The notes under the pieces are model-generated. The model searched no databases, was not told where the DNA came from, and saw only the letters and a program-made list of their open reading frames with translations. Positions 22,321-31,031 of a DNA stretch of 35,586 nt are shown here, piece by piece. Origin of the DNA: an uncultured Mollicutes bacterium (GTDB lineage Bacteria; Bacillota_I; Bacilli_A; RFN20; CAG-826); assembly GCA_900540395.1 (NCBI GenBank), contig UQFQ01000016.1, positions 1-35,586 on the forward strand. Reading direction: 5' to 3'. Made by a program: the position numbers and the translations under genes. Position 1 is the stretch's first letter; each line of letters begins with the position of its first letter.

Positions 22321-23769
22321 ATGGGAAGAAACGTAATTATTGAATCAATGCCTGATTTAGATAAGGCCAGAACAAGAGTTGGAAAGATTGAAACTGTTAA
22401 CTTTTCTTATACTCCTTCGCAAGAATTAATTGATAAATTTACTCATAAAAAAGTATTTATTAGAACTTATGGTTGCCAAGCAAATTATCGAGATGAAGAA
22501 ACTATAATGGGTTTATTATCTCTTATTGGGATGGAAAAAACTGAAAATCCAGAAGAAGCAACAATTGCAGTTTTAAATACTTGTGCAGTTAGAGAAAATG
22601 CTGAAGACAAGGTTTATGGGGAAATTGGTCAATTTAAAAACCTTAAAGCGAAAAATAAAGATTTAATTTTGATGCTTTGTGGTTGTATGGTTGAGCAAAA
22701 ACATATTGTTGAAGATGTTTTAAATAAATTTCCTCATGTTGATATTTTCTTTGGCACTCATAACCTTGAAGATATCCTAAACTTACTTGAAAAATTTATC
22801 AAAGATAAAAAGCATTCTCGTCATGTTGATGTTTTATCTAAAGAAGGTAACATCATTGAAAAAATGCCTGTTACGAGAATTGATGATTATAAGGCTTATG
22901 TTAATATTTCGTATGGATGCGATAAATTTTGTACTTATTGTATAGTCCCATATACTAGAGGAAAAGAAAGAAGTCGTAATATTAATGATATCTTATCTGA
23001 ATGTAAAGAACTTGTTGATGCTGGTTATAAGGAGATTACTTTACTTGGTCAAAATGTTGATAGTTATGGTAAAGATTTAAAAGATGGAAAGACTTTTGCG
23101 ATGCTTTTAGATAAAGTAGCGTCTTTAGGAATGCCTCGTTTAAGATTTTTAACTTCGTATCCAAGCGATTTTCATGATGATGTAATTGATGTTATTGCTC
23201 GCCATGATAATATCATGAAATACATTCATCTTCCTGTTCAAAGCGGAAGTGATGAAACTTTAAGAAGAATGGGTAGAAGGTATACTTCTAAAGAGTATTT
23301 AGATCTTGTAGACCGTATTAGAAATAAAATTCCTAATATTGCTTTATCTACTGATATTATTGTTGGTTTTCCAAATGAAAGTTATGAAGAGTTTAAAGAA
23401 ACTGTAGATCTTGCTCTTAAAGCTGATTATACCAGTGCTTTTACTTTTATCTATTCTCCAAGAAAAGGAACACCAGCAGCTCGACTTGTTGATAATGTAA
23501 CCTATGATGAAAAAGTTAAACGTTTTAAAGAATTAGTTGATGCTTTAGAAATAAACTTTAAAAAACACGCAGACGAAATGGTTGGTAAAACCTTTGAAGT
23601 TTTGGTAGATGGAGAAAGTAAAAAGAACAAAAATATGCTTTCTGGATATGCATATAATATGAAAATTATTCATTTTAAAGGTGATGAGTCTTTAATTGGA
23701 AAACTAGTAAAAGTCAAAGTTACAGAATCACATGTATATTCTTTAATTGGTGAATTGATAAATGATTGA
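22321..23769 (+). CDS. miaB: tRNA-2-methylthio-N6-dimethylallyladenosine synthase
   Basis: A radical SAM enzyme that adds a methylthio group to C2 of i6A37 in tRNA, after MiaA. It has 482 residues. The UPF0004 domain has RTYGCQANYRDEE, NTCAVRENAEDKVYG and CGCMVEQ, giving three cysteines for the auxiliary 4Fe-4S cluster. The radical SAM core has YGCDKFCTYCIVPYTRGKER with C-x3-C-x2-C. The C-terminal TRAM domain (from about residue 405) ends in the SHVYSLIGEL stretch. An N-terminal extension of ~40 residues before the first Cys is as in Bacillus MiaB. Its end overlaps the next gene by 8 bases, and miaA follows that gene, so both steps of ms2i6A37 are encoded in one run. Confidence 0.96.
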   Translation: MGRNVIIESMPDLDKARTRVGKIETVNFSYTPSQELIDKFTHKKVFIRTYGCQANYRDEETIMGLLSLIGMEKTENPEEATIAVLNTCAVRENAEDKVYGEIGQFKNLKAKNKDLILMLCGCMVEQKHIVEDVLNKFPHVDIFFGTHNLEDILNLLEKFIKDKKHSRHVDVLSKEGNIIEKMPVTRIDDYKAYVNISYGCDKFCTYCIVPYTRGKERSRNINDILSECKELVDAGYKEITLLGQNVDSYGKDLKDGKTFAMLLDKVASLGMPRLRFLTSYPSDFHDDVIDVIARHDNIMKYIHLPVQSGSDETLRRMGRRYTSKEYLDLVDRIRNKIPNIALSTDIIVGFPNESYEEFKETVDLALKADYTSAFTFIYSPRKGTPAARLVDNVTYDEKVKRFKELVDALEINFKKHADEMVGKTFEVLVDGESKKNKNMLSGYAYNMKIIHFKGDESLIGKLVKVKVTESHVYSLIGELIND

Positions 23770-24061
23770 AAACGAAACTGAAAAACTTATTAGTCAAATC
23801 AGAAACAAGATTACTCGAAGTGAGATTTATCAAGAGTATATATCTTTAAAAACGGCTTTACTCAATAGCGGTTATTTGAAAGAAGACGTCAAAAAGATTA
23901 TTACTTCGGATTATATTTCTCTTCCAACTGAAAAAAGAAGAGAATACGCTAAAATTAAGATGGAATCATTTAATAATGATCCTCTTTTGCATAACTACTT
24001 TATATCAAAAGAAGAAAACGAAAACTTGCTTGAAGAAATTAGCGAACTTTTAGATTTATGA
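23762..24061 (+). CDS. ricA: YlbF/YmcA-family (RicA-like) regulator of RNase Y
   Basis: A short all-helical protein of the Com_YlbF family, assigned mainly from its place after miaB, exactly where ymcA (ricA) lies in B. subtilis, and from its helical pattern (ITRSEIYQEYISLKTALLNS, then KIKMESFNNDPLLHNYF). In B. subtilis RicA, RicF and RicT form a complex that steers RNase Y cleavage and carries Fe-S clusters. This copy is 99 residues against about 143 and contains no cysteine at all, so it cannot supply a cluster ligand. It overlaps miaB by 8 bases and miaA by 4 (ATGA). rny lies two genes upstream of miaB. Confidence 0.72.
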   Translation: MIENETEKLISQIRNKITRSEIYQEYISLKTALLNSGYLKEDVKKIITSDYISLPTEKRREYAKIKMESFNNDPLLHNYFISKEENENLLEEISELLDL

Positions 24062-24891
24062 TTTATGCTATTTTAGGTCCAACATGTTCTGGAAAAAGTG
24101 ATTTTGCAGAAAAATTGTCATTAAAATATAATGCTCCAATTATAAATTTTGATGCTTTTCAAGTTTATAAAGAACTTAATAAAGGAACAGCAAAACCTAG
24201 TCAAGATGAGCTAAATTCCGGGCGTTATTTTCTATATGATTTTGTTTCCATAACTGAAGATTATAATGTTAGTCGTTATCAAGAAGAAGCACGTGCATTA
24301 ATTAGTAAGTTTAAAAATAAAGATATTATTATGGTTGGTGGAACCGGCTTATATTTAAAAGCTGCTTTATTTGATTATAAGTTTTTAAAAGAAGAGAAAA
24401 TGGATGATGACTTTTTAAAGGAATTATCAAATGAAGAACTATATAATCGTTTACTTTTGATTGATCATGATGATGCCTTAAAAATTGGTGTTAATAATCG
24501 TAAAAGATTATTAAGAGCCCTATATATTTATGAAATTCATAAAAAAAGTAAGAGCGAACTAAATGAAAATGGCAAAAATAAACTTATTTATCCTGAGGTT
24601 AAGTTTATTGGACTAAATATCGAAAGATCTCTTCTTTATGAAAGAATTGATCAAAGAGTAGATAAAATGTTTGAAGACGGACTCGAAGAAGAAGCTCGTA
24701 ATTTATTTAAAAATTATGATAATTCTTTAAGAGGACTACAAGCGATTGGCTATAAAGAATTTTTGCTATCTGATGATGGTGAAGAAGTTAAAAAGACGAT
24801 TAAAAACAATACTCATCATTATGCTAAAAGGCAGATGACTTTCTTCAAACATCAATTTGACAATGTCGAATGGATTAATATAAATGAATGA
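24058..24891 (+). CDS. miaA: tRNA dimethylallyltransferase
   Basis: Transfers the dimethylallyl group to N6 of A37 in tRNAs reading UNN codons, which is the substrate for MiaB. It has 277 residues, somewhat shorter than the usual ~310. The P-loop is GPTCSGKS, and FDAFQVYKELNKGTAKP matches the D-x-x-QVY-x-x-x-x-GTAKP substrate motif. MVGGTGLYLKA and NNRKRLLRALYI (usually NxxRxxRALE) follow, then LRGLQAIGYKEF and KRQMTFFKHQ near the end. Start ATG 24058 overlaps the previous stop as ATGA, so translation is coupled. It overlaps tcdA by 8 bases. Confidence 0.95.
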   Translation: MIYAILGPTCSGKSDFAEKLSLKYNAPIINFDAFQVYKELNKGTAKPSQDELNSGRYFLYDFVSITEDYNVSRYQEEARALISKFKNKDIIMVGGTGLYLKAALFDYKFLKEEKMDDDFLKELSNEELYNRLLLIDHDDALKIGVNNRKRLLRALYIYEIHKKSKSELNENGKNKLIYPEVKFIGLNIERSLLYERIDQRVDKMFEDGLEEEARNLFKNYDNSLRGLQAIGYKEFLLSDDGEEVKKTIKNNTHHYAKRQMTFFKHQFDNVEWININE

Positions 24892-25585
24892 TTTAATTGA
24901 TACAAGAAGCAAATTGTTATTAGGCGATGATTTTAATTTAATTAAAAATTTTAAAATTGTTGTCATTGGTTTAGGGGGCGTAGGCTCAATTGTCCCTTTG
25001 TCTTTAGTAAGAAGCGGAGTCAAAAATTTACTTTTAATCGATGGTGACAAGGTTGATGCTACAAATCTTAATCGACAAATGGCTTATTTTAGTCAAGATG
25101 TTGGTCATTTTAAAAGTGAAGTTTTAAAGGAAAAACTTTTAGAAATTAGAGAAGACTTAAACCTTGAAGAAAAACATATTTTTATTGATAAAGAAACTGA
25201 TTTTTCTTTTCTAAAAGGATTTGATTATATTGTTGACTGTATAGACGATATTGAGGCTAAGGTGTTATTATCTAAATTTGCAATTAATAATGATATTCCA
25301 TTAATTGCATCAATGGGCACAGGCAATCGATTAGACCCTTCAAAATTAATAGTTACACGCCTTGATAAGACAAGCTGTGACCCTTTAGCTAAAAAGTTTC
25401 GTTACTTATTAAGAAAAGAAAATGTTGATTTAAAAAAGATTAATGTTGTTGCTTCTTTAGAAGAACCTTTAGTTAGCGGACAAGTTGTTTCTTCAATGGC
25501 GTTTGTTCCTAATGCAGCAGGTTTATTAATGAGTTCTTATGTAATAAAAGAACTCTTGAGGAGATATAAAGATGAAGTTAGATAA
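24884..25585 (+). CDS. tcdA: tRNA threonylcarbamoyladenosine dehydratase (TcdA/CsdL-like E1 enzyme)
   Basis: An E1-like ATP-dependent enzyme that cyclises t6A37 to ct6A37 in ANN-decoding tRNAs. It has 233 residues. The Rossmann ATP site is VIGLGGVGS, followed by DGDKVDATNLNRQ, then VDCIDDIEAKV. MGTGNRLDPSKL and TSCDPLAKKFRYLLRK are the signature end region of TcdA, distinguishing it from ThiF or MoeB, which carry zinc CxxC pairs that are absent here. It sits directly after miaA (8-base overlap) and before fhs (14-base overlap). Three of the four genes from miaB to here act on tRNA position 37. Confidence 0.88.
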   Translation: MNDLIDTRSKLLLGDDFNLIKNFKIVVIGLGGVGSIVPLSLVRSGVKNLLLIDGDKVDATNLNRQMAYFSQDVGHFKSEVLKEKLLEIREDLNLEEKHIFIDKETDFSFLKGFDYIVDCIDDIEAKVLLSKFAINNDIPLIASMGTGNRLDPSKLIVTRLDKTSCDPLAKKFRYLLRKENVDLKKINVVASLEEPLVSGQVVSSMAFVPNAAGLLMSSYVIKELLRRYKDEVR

Positions 25586-27200
25586 TATTGGTAAAGTTGC
25601 AAAAAAATTCGGAATTTGCGAGGACTTTCTTGAATATTACGGAAATTTCAAAGCAAAAGTGGACTTTAAAAAGATATGGAATGAAGTCAAAAATAACGAA
25701 GATGGTAAACTTGTTTTAGTAACAGCCATAACTCCTACAAAAGCTGGTGAAGGAAAGACGACAACAACCATTGCTTTAATAGATGGACTTGCTAAAATCA
25801 AACAAAAGGCAATAGGTTGTTTAAGAGAACCTAGTTTAGGTCCAGTATTTGGATTAAAAGGTGGAGCCACAGGTGGAGGCAAAGTAACGATTGAACCTCA
25901 TGAAGATATCAATCTGCATTTTACTGGCGACATGCATGCTTTAACTAGTTCAATTAATTTAATAAGTGCTGTTATTGATAATCATATTTATCAAGGCAAC
26001 GAACTTAATATCGACCCTAATAAAATTGTTTGGAAGCGCTCACTTGATATGAATGACCGTGAACTTCGTACCATTAATATTGGCTTAGGAAGTGATAAAA
26101 ATGGTATAAAAAGGGAAGATCATTTTCAGATTACTGTTGCAAGTGAATTAATGGCAATAATGTGTTTAGCAAAGGATGAAACTGACTTTATTAATAGAGT
26201 TAGAAAAATCATAGTTGCTTATACATTTGATGATAAACCAGTTTATTTAGAAGACTTAAAGATATCGGTTGCTATTTTAAAACTCATGAAAGAAGCATTA
26301 AAGCCAAATATTGTTCAAACACAAGAACACAATTTGGTTTTTGTTCATGGCGGGCCATTTGCTAATATTGCACATGGTTGTAGTAGTTTAATAGCAACAA
26401 GACTCGCTTTAAAATTATCACCATTAGTTATTACTGAAGCCGGTTTTGCTAGTGATTTAGGTGCTGAAAAATTCTTTGATATAAAATGTCGTACAGGTAA
26501 TTTGAATCCAAATGCTGTAGTTTTAGTCGCAACTATTAGAGCTTTAAAATTACATGGTGGCGTTGAATTTGATGAATTAGACCACGAAAATCTTGAAGCT
26601 TTAGAAAACGGTTTTAAAAACTTAGAACAACATTATCAAAATTTAAGAAAATTTAATGTTCCTGTTGTTGTTGCTATAAATCACTTTAAAAGCGATAGTC
26701 AAAATGAAGTTAAAAAACTTATGGAACTTCTTAATAAAAACTATTTCCCATTCGCTTTCCTTGATGGATATCTAAATGGAGGAGAGGGTAGTCGCGAATT
26801 GGCGAGTAAAGTAATGGAAGTTTTAGAAACTAAACGTAGTAATTTTGCTGCAATTTATAAATTAACCTCGCAAATTGAAGATAAAATTGATATTTTAGCC
26901 AAAGAAATTTATCGTGCTGATGGCGTCGAATATAGCGATTTAGCTAAGCAAAAACTTGAATTATATAAAAATATGGGGAAAGACAACTTACCAGTTTGTA
27001 TAGCAAAAACTCAATCTAGTTTTTCTGATGATGCTAAACTTTTAAACGCTCCTAGAGGATTTAAATTACATGTTAAAGATTTATCTTTATCTAATGGAGC
27101 AGGATTTATTGTTGTATATTGTGGAAATATTTTAACAATGCCTGGACTTCCAAAAATACCAGCGGCAGTAAAAATGGAAGATGAAGTTTCGTTTAATTAA
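25572..27200 (+). CDS. fhs: Formate-tetrahydrofolate ligase
   Basis: Makes 10-formyl-tetrahydrofolate from formate, THF and ATP, for purine synthesis and initiator-tRNA formylation. It has 542 residues against about 555. Motifs: TAITPTKAGEGKTTTTIAL (nucleotide site), REPSLGPVFGLKGGATGGGK, INLHFTGDMHAL, NPNAVVLVATIRALKLHGG and the C-terminal AGFIVVYCGNILTMPGLPK. It follows tcdA with a 14-base overlap and a strong GAGGAG ribosome-binding site at 25558-25563. Its TAA (27198-27200) overlaps the stop of the opposite ABC gene in a shared TTAA, with no terminator between them. Confidence 0.97.
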   Translation: MKLDNIGKVAKKFGICEDFLEYYGNFKAKVDFKKIWNEVKNNEDGKLVLVTAITPTKAGEGKTTTTIALIDGLAKIKQKAIGCLREPSLGPVFGLKGGATGGGKVTIEPHEDINLHFTGDMHALTSSINLISAVIDNHIYQGNELNIDPNKIVWKRSLDMNDRELRTINIGLGSDKNGIKREDHFQITVASELMAIMCLAKDETDFINRVRKIIVAYTFDDKPVYLEDLKISVAILKLMKEALKPNIVQTQEHNLVFVHGGPFANIAHGCSSLIATRLALKLSPLVITEAGFASDLGAEKFFDIKCRTGNLNPNAVVLVATIRALKLHGGVEFDELDHENLEALENGFKNLEQHYQNLRKFNVPVVVAINHFKSDSQNEVKKLMELLNKNYFPFAFLDGYLNGGEGSRELASKVMEVLETKRSNFAAIYKLTSQIEDKIDILAKEIYRADGVEYSDLAKQKLELYKNMGKDNLPVCIAKTQSSFSDDAKLLNAPRGFKLHVKDLSLSNGAGFIVVYCGNILTMPGLPKIPAAVKMEDEVSFN

Positions 27201-29137
27201 AGATTGACGTTTTTACCTGTTATTTGTTCATCGAAAGTTTTAATTTGTGCTTCTAAATTAAGGTCTTTAAATTGGTTCATGTAAAGTTCGTAATAGTAAC
27301 CATGTTTTTCCATCAAAACTTTATGGTTTCCATCCTCAATAACTTTACCATCTTTCATAACTAGTATACGGTCACAATCAACGATTGTTGAAAGTCTATG
27401 AGCTATCATAATACTCGTTCTACCTTTTAAAACTTTAGCAATTGCTTCTTGAATGACGTGTTCCGTTTCAGTATCAATAGATGAAGTTGCTTCATCAAGA
27501 ATTAAAAGTTTAGGATTTCGAATGATTGCTCTAGCAAAAGATATTAATTGTTTTTGGCCTTGCGATAATTCATCGCCACCATCTTTTAAGAAAGTGTTAT
27601 AACCATCTTTTAAAGACAAAATGAAGTCGTGAAGATCTACAACCTTTGCAGCAGTAATGACTTCTTCATCGGTTGCGTCTAATTTACCATACTTAATATT
27701 ATCTTTGATTGTTCCTTTAAAGATGAATGGAGTTTGTTGAACGTAGCCGATATTACTTCTCAGCCATCCAACGCTTCTATCTTTATAATTTACTCCATCA
27801 ATTAATATTTGACCCTTGGTTGGCTCATAGAATCTACAAAGTAGATTAATAGTAGTGGATTTTCCGCTTCCTGTTTCACCAACTATAGCAATGCTATTTC
27901 CAGCATTAATATGAATGTTCATATCATGTAAAACTTCTAAATCTTTTTTATAAGAAAAAGAAACATGATCTAAAGTGATATCGCCTTTCATCGGTTCGAA
28001 ATTTTCTGTTTTATTGTCAAATAAGCTACCATACTTTTTGATAACTTCACTTGAATCAACAAGTTCTGGTTTGGTATCAATAAGCATAAATAATTTTTCA
28101 ACATTAGCTTGAGTCGAAATTAACTCAGCAAAAATTTCAGCAAATTGGGCAATAGGATTAAAAATACTACCTACAAAGCCAAGGAAAAGAACCATCATCG
28201 CAATTGTACTTGTCGTTTCATTAGAAATGTTAATCATTGGAAAAACCACAATAATAATTGCGGTAGTAATTGCGCTTAAGACGTTTATTGATGGATTAAA
28301 GAAAGCATTTACTTTTCCAGTTTTAAAACGTTTCTTGCAAACATCTGTTGATATTTCCTCACATTCTTTATAAATTGTGTCTTCAATAGCAAGAGATTTA
28401 ATAGTCTTGTTTCCACTAATTGATTCAGCAAGCCAACGGACGAATTCGCTATAGGCGGTTCTTGCAATACGGGAAAGTTTTAAAATAATTCTTTGGAATA
28501 TTAAAACAATGAAGAAAATAAGAGGAGTGGTTGCAAGAATTATTAATGATAGCAACCAGCTATAGCTAAACATTGTTATTAAAGTGAAGACTAGTTCAAC
28601 GGCAATCCAGAAAATTCTTAAGACGGAATTTGACAATACATCACCAATATTAGCCGCATCATTTTGAAGTCTTGCAATCAACCAGCCGCTTGGAGTTCTA
28701 TCAAAATATGAAAAACTTAGTTCCTGAATTCGTTTATAGGCATCTCTTCTTAAACCAGTCATTATTATCATTTCAAAATAACTCATGGTAAAGAAAGTTA
28801 AGAAAATAGAAATACTTCTTAAAACAATCATCACGATATAGAAGATTATGTAATTTAAAAAAGTTAGTGATAAATCAATTCCTAAGATTTTAACGTTTAA
28901 GATGACATCAAAAATTGAATTGTAACCAACAAGTTGACCACTATCAAAGGCACTAATTAAACCAGCATTCATTGACGGAATAAAGCTAGCATCATAAAAA
29001 GATGTAAACATCATTCCTATAAAAAGAACGATGAGTAGTGGCCACTTTACAAAAAGGTATTTAAAAGTTTTTGCCCAAACAGCAATACTAAATTTGCTTT
29101 TGATTTCTTCTTCTTTGAAAACCGATGTTCCAGCCAT
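27197..29137 (-). CDS. ABC exporter subunit with degenerate signature motif
   Basis: A fused membrane and ATPase half of a heterodimeric type IV ABC exporter. It has 646 residues: six transmembrane helices in residues ~30-350 and an ATPase domain from ~385. Walker A is GETGSGKST, the Q-loop YVQQTPFIF, Walker B LLILDEATSS with the catalytic Glu, and the H-loop MIAHRL. The ABC signature reads LSQGQ in place of LSGGQ. This is the pattern of TM288/BmrD-type subunits, whose degenerate signature pairs with the partner's degenerate Walker B. It starts 2 bases after its partner gene. Substrate (drug, lipid or peptide) cannot be told. Its stop overlaps that of fhs. Confidence 0.93.
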   Translation of the reverse strand: MAGTSVFKEEEIKSKFSIAVWAKTFKYLFVKWPLLIVLFIGMMFTSFYDASFIPSMNAGLISAFDSGQLVGYNSIFDVILNVKILGIDLSLTFLNYIIFYIVMIVLRSISIFLTFFTMSYFEMIIMTGLRRDAYKRIQELSFSYFDRTPSGWLIARLQNDAANIGDVLSNSVLRIFWIAVELVFTLITMFSYSWLLSLIILATTPLIFFIVLIFQRIILKLSRIARTAYSEFVRWLAESISGNKTIKSLAIEDTIYKECEEISTDVCKKRFKTGKVNAFFNPSINVLSAITTAIIIVVFPMINISNETTSTIAMMVLFLGFVGSIFNPIAQFAEIFAELISTQANVEKLFMLIDTKPELVDSSEVIKKYGSLFDNKTENFEPMKGDITLDHVSFSYKKDLEVLHDMNIHINAGNSIAIVGETGSGKSTTINLLCRFYEPTKGQILIDGVNYKDRSVGWLRSNIGYVQQTPFIFKGTIKDNIKYGKLDATDEEVITAAKVVDLHDFILSLKDGYNTFLKDGGDELSQGQKQLISFARAIIRNPKLLILDEATSSIDTETEHVIQEAIAKVLKGRTSIMIAHRLSTIVDCDRILVMKDGKVIEDGNHKVLMEKHGYYYELYMNQFKDLNLEAQIKTFDEQITGKNVNL

Positions 29138-29139
29138 AA

Positions 29140-30966
29140 TTACTCCATTTTGGTTTGAATATCATAAATTCTTTTATAAAGACCATCTTTTTGTATTAAA
29201 TCTTGGTGCTTGCCCATTTCAGAAATTTTTCCATTATCTAAAACGAGTATTAAATCAGCATCTTTTGCAGTTGCAATACGATGAGTGATGATAAAAGTTG
29301 TCCTTTCTCCTGATTTTTCTTTTAATGCTTTACGGATGTTGTAATCAGTTTCTGTATCAAGAGCTGATAAAGAATCATCAAAAATTAAAACTGGAGCATC
29401 ACTTAATAAAGTTCTTGCAATAGCAACTCTTTGCTTTTGACCGCCGCTTAAAGTGGTTCCTTTTTCTCCAACTGGTGTATCATAACCATGAGGAAATTGA
29501 AGGATATTTGAATGAATTTGACTAATAGAAGTAGCAGCAATTATTTCTTTTTCGTTAGCACTTTGCCTGGCAATACGAATGTTATCTTTAATTGTTTTTG
29601 AAAATAAGAAAGGATCTTGTAAAACAATTGAAACATTTTGTCTTAAGTAAGATTTTTGAATTTCTTTAAGTTCAACTCCATCAAGCTTAATACTTCCGCT
29701 TGTATAGTCATATAATCTTGTTAATAAATAAGCAAGAGTGGATTTACCAGATCCGGTTTTACCCATAATAGCAACGGTTTGGCCTTCTTTGACAGAAAAT
29801 GAAACTTTGTCAATTGCAGCTTGATTAGAATCACAGAAAAAGAATGATACATTGTCAAAAACTATATTTCCTTTAATTTTTGGAGTTAAACCAGTTTCGG
29901 TATCTTCTAGTGGTTCATCTAAAATCAAATTGATTCTATCTAAACTAGCATTAGCTCTAGCAAGATTAGATAAAACTGTGGCGACATCTCTAACTGGCCA
30001 AACCATTAAATTAACAAAAGTAAAACTAACAAATAATGTACCTACTGAAATAGTGTTATTAAAGCAAAGAATGAAACCAAAAATAGTGGTTAATGCAATT
30101 TGACTGAAGACAAAAACGTCACTACTAGCAAAGAAAAAAGCTGATAATTTACGCCAGTTTAGATACTTATTTCTAAAATCTGTGATGTATTTTTCGAAAC
30201 TATTAATCTCGTGAGTTTCGTTGTTAAAAGCTTTTACTAATCTAACGCTTGCTAAATTTTCCTCAATTTTATCCGTCATGTTTCCTTCGCTATCATCTGT
30301 TAAACGATATCTTCTTCTAACTTCTTTAATAATAAAAAAAGAATAGATGAACATAAGTGGAAGAATACAAATACTAATTAAAGCAATCATCCAATTGGTT
30401 ATGGCAAGAAAGATAAAACTTAAGAGGACGATATAAAAGGTATAAACAATAAGTGTGATATCTGGTCCAGCAAATCTTCTTACAATATCTTCGTCTCTAG
30501 TACAGGTTTGAATAATATCACCATTTTTCATCCCTTTAATTTTTGAATAAGGAAGTCTTTCGATATGTGAAAAAAGAAGAAGTTGTAGATTTTTACTCAT
30601 CTTGTTCATAAAAGAACTTCTCATAATCATTCTAGTGATGATGATAGCAGCGGCTAAAAGAGCAAATCCAACAATTAATACGGCAAACATCCATAAGTTA
30701 GAACTTAAAAATTCAATTCCACCAAAAATTGTTACAAAAAATGTAGTTAAAATATTAACATCACTGCCAAGTGAAGAGATATCTTTAATAGGAGTTCCAA
30801 TCCCTCCTAAATTCTCTTGAGCTTGAAGAACATCTATTAAAATCTTATTTAGATAAGAAGATGTTATCGTGAAGAATACAGAAAGGAAAAGCAAGAAGAA
30901 ATAAAAGAAGTAAACAAATTTACAATCTTTTATCATTACCATCAAAATTTTCCAAAACTTACGCAT
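29140..30966 (-). CDS. ABC exporter subunit with degenerate Walker B
   Basis: The partner half-transporter, 608 residues: six membrane spans in residues ~15-330 and an ATPase domain from ~365. Walker A is GKTGSGKST, the Q-loop LQDPFLF, the signature LSGGQKQR (canonical), Walker B LIFDDSLSAL with Asp in place of the catalytic Glu, and the H-loop ITHRIA. The Asp marks it as the TM287/BmrC-type subunit, so only one of the two ATP sites of the heterodimer would hydrolyse well. No Shine-Dalgarno sequence precedes the ATG. A candidate promoter on the minus strand (TTGTTG, 16 bases, TAGTAT) ends only 9 bases before it, so the leader would be 2-3 bases long. It is divergent from the flippase gene. 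Confidence 0.93.
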   Translation of the reverse strand: MRKFWKILMVMIKDCKFVYFFYFFLLFLSVFFTITSSYLNKILIDVLQAQENLGGIGTPIKDISSLGSDVNILTTFFVTIFGGIEFLSSNLWMFAVLIVGFALLAAAIIITRMIMRSSFMNKMSKNLQLLLFSHIERLPYSKIKGMKNGDIIQTCTRDEDIVRRFAGPDITLIVYTFYIVLLSFIFLAITNWMIALISICILPLMFIYSFFIIKEVRRRYRLTDDSEGNMTDKIEENLASVRLVKAFNNETHEINSFEKYITDFRNKYLNWRKLSAFFFASSDVFVFSQIALTTIFGFILCFNNTISVGTLFVSFTFVNLMVWPVRDVATVLSNLARANASLDRINLILDEPLEDTETGLTPKIKGNIVFDNVSFFFCDSNQAAIDKVSFSVKEGQTVAIMGKTGSGKSTLAYLLTRLYDYTSGSIKLDGVELKEIQKSYLRQNVSIVLQDPFLFSKTIKDNIRIARQSANEKEIIAATSISQIHSNILQFPHGYDTPVGEKGTTLSGGQKQRVAIARTLLSDAPVLIFDDSLSALDTETDYNIRKALKEKSGERTTFIITHRIATAKDADLILVLDNGKISEMGKHQDLIQKDGLYKRIYDIQTKME

Positions 30967-31031
30967 AACAAAATGATACTATTTTTATAGTTATATTCAA
31001 CAATCTTTGATAAAATTAACACAGGTATTTT
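30967..31031. promoter_or_regulatory. Divergent promoter region
   Basis: 65 bases between the ABC pair (minus) and the flippase-like gene (plus). On the minus strand TAGTAT is followed closely by the ABC start. On the plus strand TAAAAT (31011-31016) precedes ATG 31032, with only CAGG (31022-31025) as a weak ribosome-binding site. Both messages would have very short leaders. Confidence 0.45.
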
